Of a stretch of 16,731 nucleotides of DNA, positions 14,623-16,731 are shown one piece after another. Below the pieces are notes generated by a model, which saw only the letters and a program-made list of their open reading frames with translations, was not told the origin of the DNA and ran no database searches. The stretch is from JBFMFR01 sp040752025 (GTDB lineage: Bacteria > Chloroflexota > Anaerolineae > Anaerolineales > UBA4823), in assembly GCA_040752025.1 (NCBI GenBank), contig JBFMFR010000078.1, forward strand, positions 1 to 16,731, in the 5' to 3' direction. Each line of letters begins with the position of its first letter. Position 1 is the stretch's first letter. The translations under genes were made by a program, and so were the position numbers.

Positions 14623-15882
14623 CTAATTTCCACTTTGCCTCCATAGCGGCTGCTGCCCTGGAGCAGAATCATTGACATGGAGGATCAATATTTGTGAAAT
14701 TATGTGTGGAACGTTATCGATTGACCTGGTATCACCCCAATCCTGGTAGTAACCTAGTCTTCCTCGACCCCGATCAACTACACGAGGTTTTTTAATTTCT
14801 GTTTGACACTCATTCTTCGGCTGATAACCAAGACCATAATATGTTTGGGTACCCCAACCAACTACGACAGCGACGTGATCCCAAGGATTTCCATTGAGTG
14901 GCGCGTCCAGATAATCATAAAAAACCAAATCTCCTGGTTGGATATTGTTATGATATTTCTCAAGGTATGAAACCCATGCATCATCATCTTGAAAAGTTCC
15001 ATTCGTTCTGGCGTTGCCGGCAAAGCTTGGTATGGTTCCGCTGTATGCCGGCAATGCTGTTCCTAAGTAATTATTTTTTAGGAAACTGAGAAGGGGATCT
15101 GTCTGATACCATTCTTCCAAATGGAGTTTAGCACTATATTGGTAGTCCGTTTGTGTTGAATAGTACATGAATGACTTCCAACCTCCTAACTCTTCCTCTT
15201 CCCAAACATTATAGTTCCAAAAATACGCTCCTGGTCCCAATCCAAGTCGGTATCGCAACTTCTTTATCCAGGGGATCATTATCTCATCTGTACCTTCATC
15301 GATCCTTATTATTTTTGGATCCGTTAAGCTATGTCGTGGATCTACAATACCTCCCGCCCACAAAGTCTGTGATGCGAAATCGGCGCAGTCGGACCACCGC
15401 TGCCCTCCTTGTAAAAAATTATAGTGTCCTGGTGGAGGGTCTATTTGAGCCGCCCAATCCAGAGCATATTGCTTGGCTTTCGATCTACTGTAAAAACCAC
15501 TTGGGTCAACAAACCTTAATGGGTTGGCAGCCGCATAGAGATAAAGATTGGCCTCCAGGCGAGTTGGATCTATCTGGGTAAACCGGCCCGTACCCTGCGA
15601 ATAATACCTGCCCCGTAAGTAGATCAAGCGCGCATCCTGGGCTTCTCCCGCAAAACCGAAATCGCTCACCCCGCTCCCCGAACTCCCCAAGACAACCCCA
15701 TACGGCTCATACCCCCTTGCCAACGTCACTACCCCGTCCCCATCCACTAACTGGCGCACACTGCCCAGCGCGTCGCCCAGGAAGTAGCCGGTGCTGCTTT
15801 CGCCTTGCTGCGCAATGCGCCCCAGGCCATACAGGTAGGTGCCAATGTCATCCGCCAAGGCTTGATAAAATCCCACACTCAT
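14623..15882 (-). CDS. Orphan RHS C-terminal module with an Amidase_6-like tip
   Basis: This encodes 419 residues. Residues 10-129 are the conserved end of an RHS core: YLYGLGRIAQ, GYFLGDALGSVRQLVDGDG, then GRYYSQGTGRFTQIDPTRLE and NPLRFVDPSG. The variable tip begins right after DPSG (126-129). It contains YN, GGQRWSDCADFASQ with Cys166, WAGG, NIQPGDLVFYDY and WDHVAVVVG with His336, the ordered features of the papain-fold Amidase_6 / NlpC-like family, so it is probably a cysteine amidase or peptidase. A full RHS protein would be over 1000 residues; here the core is cut down to its last part and no signal peptide is present, so this is an orphan tip. The tip DNA is visibly more AT-rich than the core part. 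No strong ribosome site precedes the ATG, which lies 43 bases after the lipoprotein stop. Confidence 0.88.
   Translation of the reverse strand: MSVGFYQALADDIGTYLYGLGRIAQQGESSTGYFLGDALGSVRQLVDGDGVVTLARGYEPYGVVLGSSGSGVSDFGFAGEAQDARLIYLRGRYYSQGTGRFTQIDPTRLEANLYLYAAANPLRFVDPSGFYSRSKAKQYALDWAAQIDPPPGHYNFLQGGQRWSDCADFASQTLWAGGIVDPRHSLTDPKIIRIDEGTDEIMIPWIKKLRYRLGLGPGAYFWNYNVWEEEELGGWKSFMYYSTQTDYQYSAKLHLEEWYQTDPLLSFLKNNYLGTALPAYSGTIPSFAGNARTNGTFQDDDAWVSYLEKYHNNIQPGDLVFYDYLDAPLNGNPWDHVAVVVGWGTQTYYGLGYQPKNECQTEIKKPRVVDRGRGRLGYYQDWGDTRSIDNVPHIISQILILHVNDSAPGQQPLWRQSGN
15732..15864. repeat. Direct repeat copy B (RHS core DNA)
   Basis: This is the second copy of the RHS core segment, in the same orientation as 13060-13190 but with many substitutions. 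It lies at the 5' end of the orphan tip gene. Recombination between the two copies would delete or replace the intervening tip and propeller gene. Confidence 0.8.
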
Positions 15883-15925
15883 CGCTTTCAGGCCGCCTTA
15901 TCGATATTCCTCAACTTCGTACCGA

Positions 15926-16597
15926 TTATCTGTCCCAGTCAAATGGATCTCTAGGCATTGTATCTGGTTGATCGGAATTTAGCGTTGGATTTGTGGTAAG
16001 AACCAATTGGGACCAAAGTGAAGCGTCGAATTCGTCATCACCCATCGGAGTAAAATAAAGAATATTCGCAATCCAACAATCTCCACCCACGGCTACTTCA
16101 GCTTGGATTCCACGATTTAACCACACTACGGACCGATAACCAGCACCATAAATACTACTCCAACCTACTAGCTCTGGACGGCCATACAAACTCTTTGCTT
16201 CATGCAGTGTTCCTGGCAATTCATCAGTATGAAACTCAACCGTAGATTTCGAAAACTCGATTCCAATTATTTTGTTCTTGGCAAGCCAAAATTTTGGCCA
16301 ATCTTCAAGCTGGTAGCGATACACACATGCTAAAGGCTTCCCTACATTCGTGGGCCAAGGGAACACAGATTTTGGCTTTCCCAGCTTCGCCACAAGATCC
16401 TGCTCGGTGGAATATCCAACCGTCATACCCAACCAGGACCAACCGGGATACTTTCCGATACCCTGATCCTCTTCGGCATAACATTGGCCCGGCGTCATCA
16501 TAACCTCCTCTGTAGATACAGACTGGGAACAAGCAGATAAAACGAGCGAGAAAATTGCCAACACAATTATCTGATATAGCAATCTACTTTTGCTCAT
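15926..16597 (-). CDS. Lipoprotein of unknown function
   Basis: This encodes 223 residues from the ATG at 16597 (AGAGG 5 bases upstream); a longer frame to 16720 would put 41 residues ahead of a clear signal peptide. Residues 1-23 have a basic start, a hydrophobic core and a canonical lipobox LSAC with Cys23. The rest is rich in Trp, Gly and Tyr, with GMTVGYSTEQDLVAKLGKP reminiscent of BamE/SmpA-like or DUF-type periplasmic folds in which a short helix follows a GxTxxxV turn; that likeness is weak. Two mature-part cysteines lie in GQCYAEE and LACVYR, and a third in GDCWIA. It lies just upstream of the RHS tip and could be the immunity or cargo gene of a further RHS module lying to the right. 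The AT-rich composition suggests recent acquisition. Confidence 0.85.
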   Translation of the reverse strand: MSKSRLLYQIIVLAIFSLVLSACSQSVSTEEVMMTPGQCYAEEDQGIGKYPGWSWLGMTVGYSTEQDLVAKLGKPKSVFPWPTNVGKPLACVYRYQLEDWPKFWLAKNKIIGIEFSKSTVEFHTDELPGTLHEAKSLYGRPELVGWSSIYGAGYRSVVWLNRGIQAEVAVGGDCWIANILYFTPMGDDEFDASLWSQLVLTTNPTLNSDQPDTMPRDPFDWDR

Positions 16598-16731
16598 CTG
16601 ACCTCTGATTGACTGACAAATCTTAAGTAACCTCGGTACAGAGGTTAGAAAGGATGGCAATGGGTTGAGCGGCTTGGCGTTTTGAAGCAAAGGCAGGATA
16701 AGGATCTGGCCCAGGCTCAAGCCAAAAAAGA

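Noticed and set aside
16629..16646. Perfect inverted repeat AACCTC...GAGGTT with a 6-base loop upstream of the lipoprotein gene
   Set aside because: A 6 bp stem without a T-run is too short to call a terminator, and no operator family is recognised.
16623..16730. A minus-strand open frame from the right edge to TAA at 16623, 26 bases before the lipoprotein ATG
   Set aside because: The 35 residues show no recognisable motif and no start can be seen. It might be the end of an upstream RHS tip, but chance is equally likely.
1..16731. CRISPR array, tRNA or rRNA gene, complete insertion sequence
   Set aside because: No regularly spaced repeats, no tRNA cloverleaf or CCA-type ends, and no terminal inverted repeats with an intact transposase were found by reading.

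Overview
This GC-rich, gene-dense window looks like the chromosome of an uncultured Chloroflexota bacterium, probably Anaerolineae-like. That placement is inferred from gene content. The window holds a CocE/NonD hydrolase, a toast-rack-type lipoprotein, nickel superoxide dismutase with its protease, a Ser/Thr kinase fused to a formylglycine-generating-enzyme-like domain, a propeller lipoprotein with a Thr/Pro-rich linker, and RHS-tip debris. No rRNA, tRNA or CRISPR array was seen.

Layout. Positions 1-123 hold the C-terminal tail of a gene entering from the left. Positions 151-818 (minus) hold a coiled-coil protein and a small tail-anchored membrane protein in an operon. A divergent intergenic region separates them from a plus-strand group: a CocE-like hydrolase (947-2707), a coupled four-helix membrane protein (2709-3266) and a toast-rack-like lipoprotein (3343-4212). 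Two hairpins (4244-4316) close this group and a convergent ferredoxin gene (4344-4742, minus). A strong promoter at 4955-4983 drives sodN-sodX (5033-5844). After that come an EamA transporter, a protein with two tandem Nudix domains, a zinc-ribbon Nudix hydrolase, an FtsK/SpoIIIE translocase, and a membrane kinase with an FGE-like extracellular sensor, all on the plus strand up to 13026.

The right-hand part (13060-16731) is different: every gene is on the minus strand, base composition is visibly more AT-rich over much of it, and it is an accessory island. In transcription order it holds a lipoprotein of unknown function (15926-16597), an orphan RHS C-terminal module whose tip looks like a papain-fold Amidase_6 domain (14623-15882), a seven-motif propeller lipoprotein (13389-14606), and a decayed second copy of the same RHS core segment (13060-13233). 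The two RHS segments are diverged direct repeats of about 130 bp. The arrangement matches the known picture of RHS/polymorphic-toxin tip displacement: core fragment plus variable tip, followed by a candidate immunity or cargo gene, then another core fragment.

How the genes work together. SodN and SodX form a clear functional pair: Ni-SOD precursor and the protease that exposes its nickel-binding N-terminus. The ferredoxin is transcribed divergently from sodN across a shared 290 bp intergenic region, which may point to a shared redox or oxygen context, though no regulator is visible. The two Nudix genes probably clean up nucleotide derivatives. FtsK segregates chromosomes. The kinase probably senses envelope signals. 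The most interesting system here is the RHS-tip/amidase/lipoprotein cassette.
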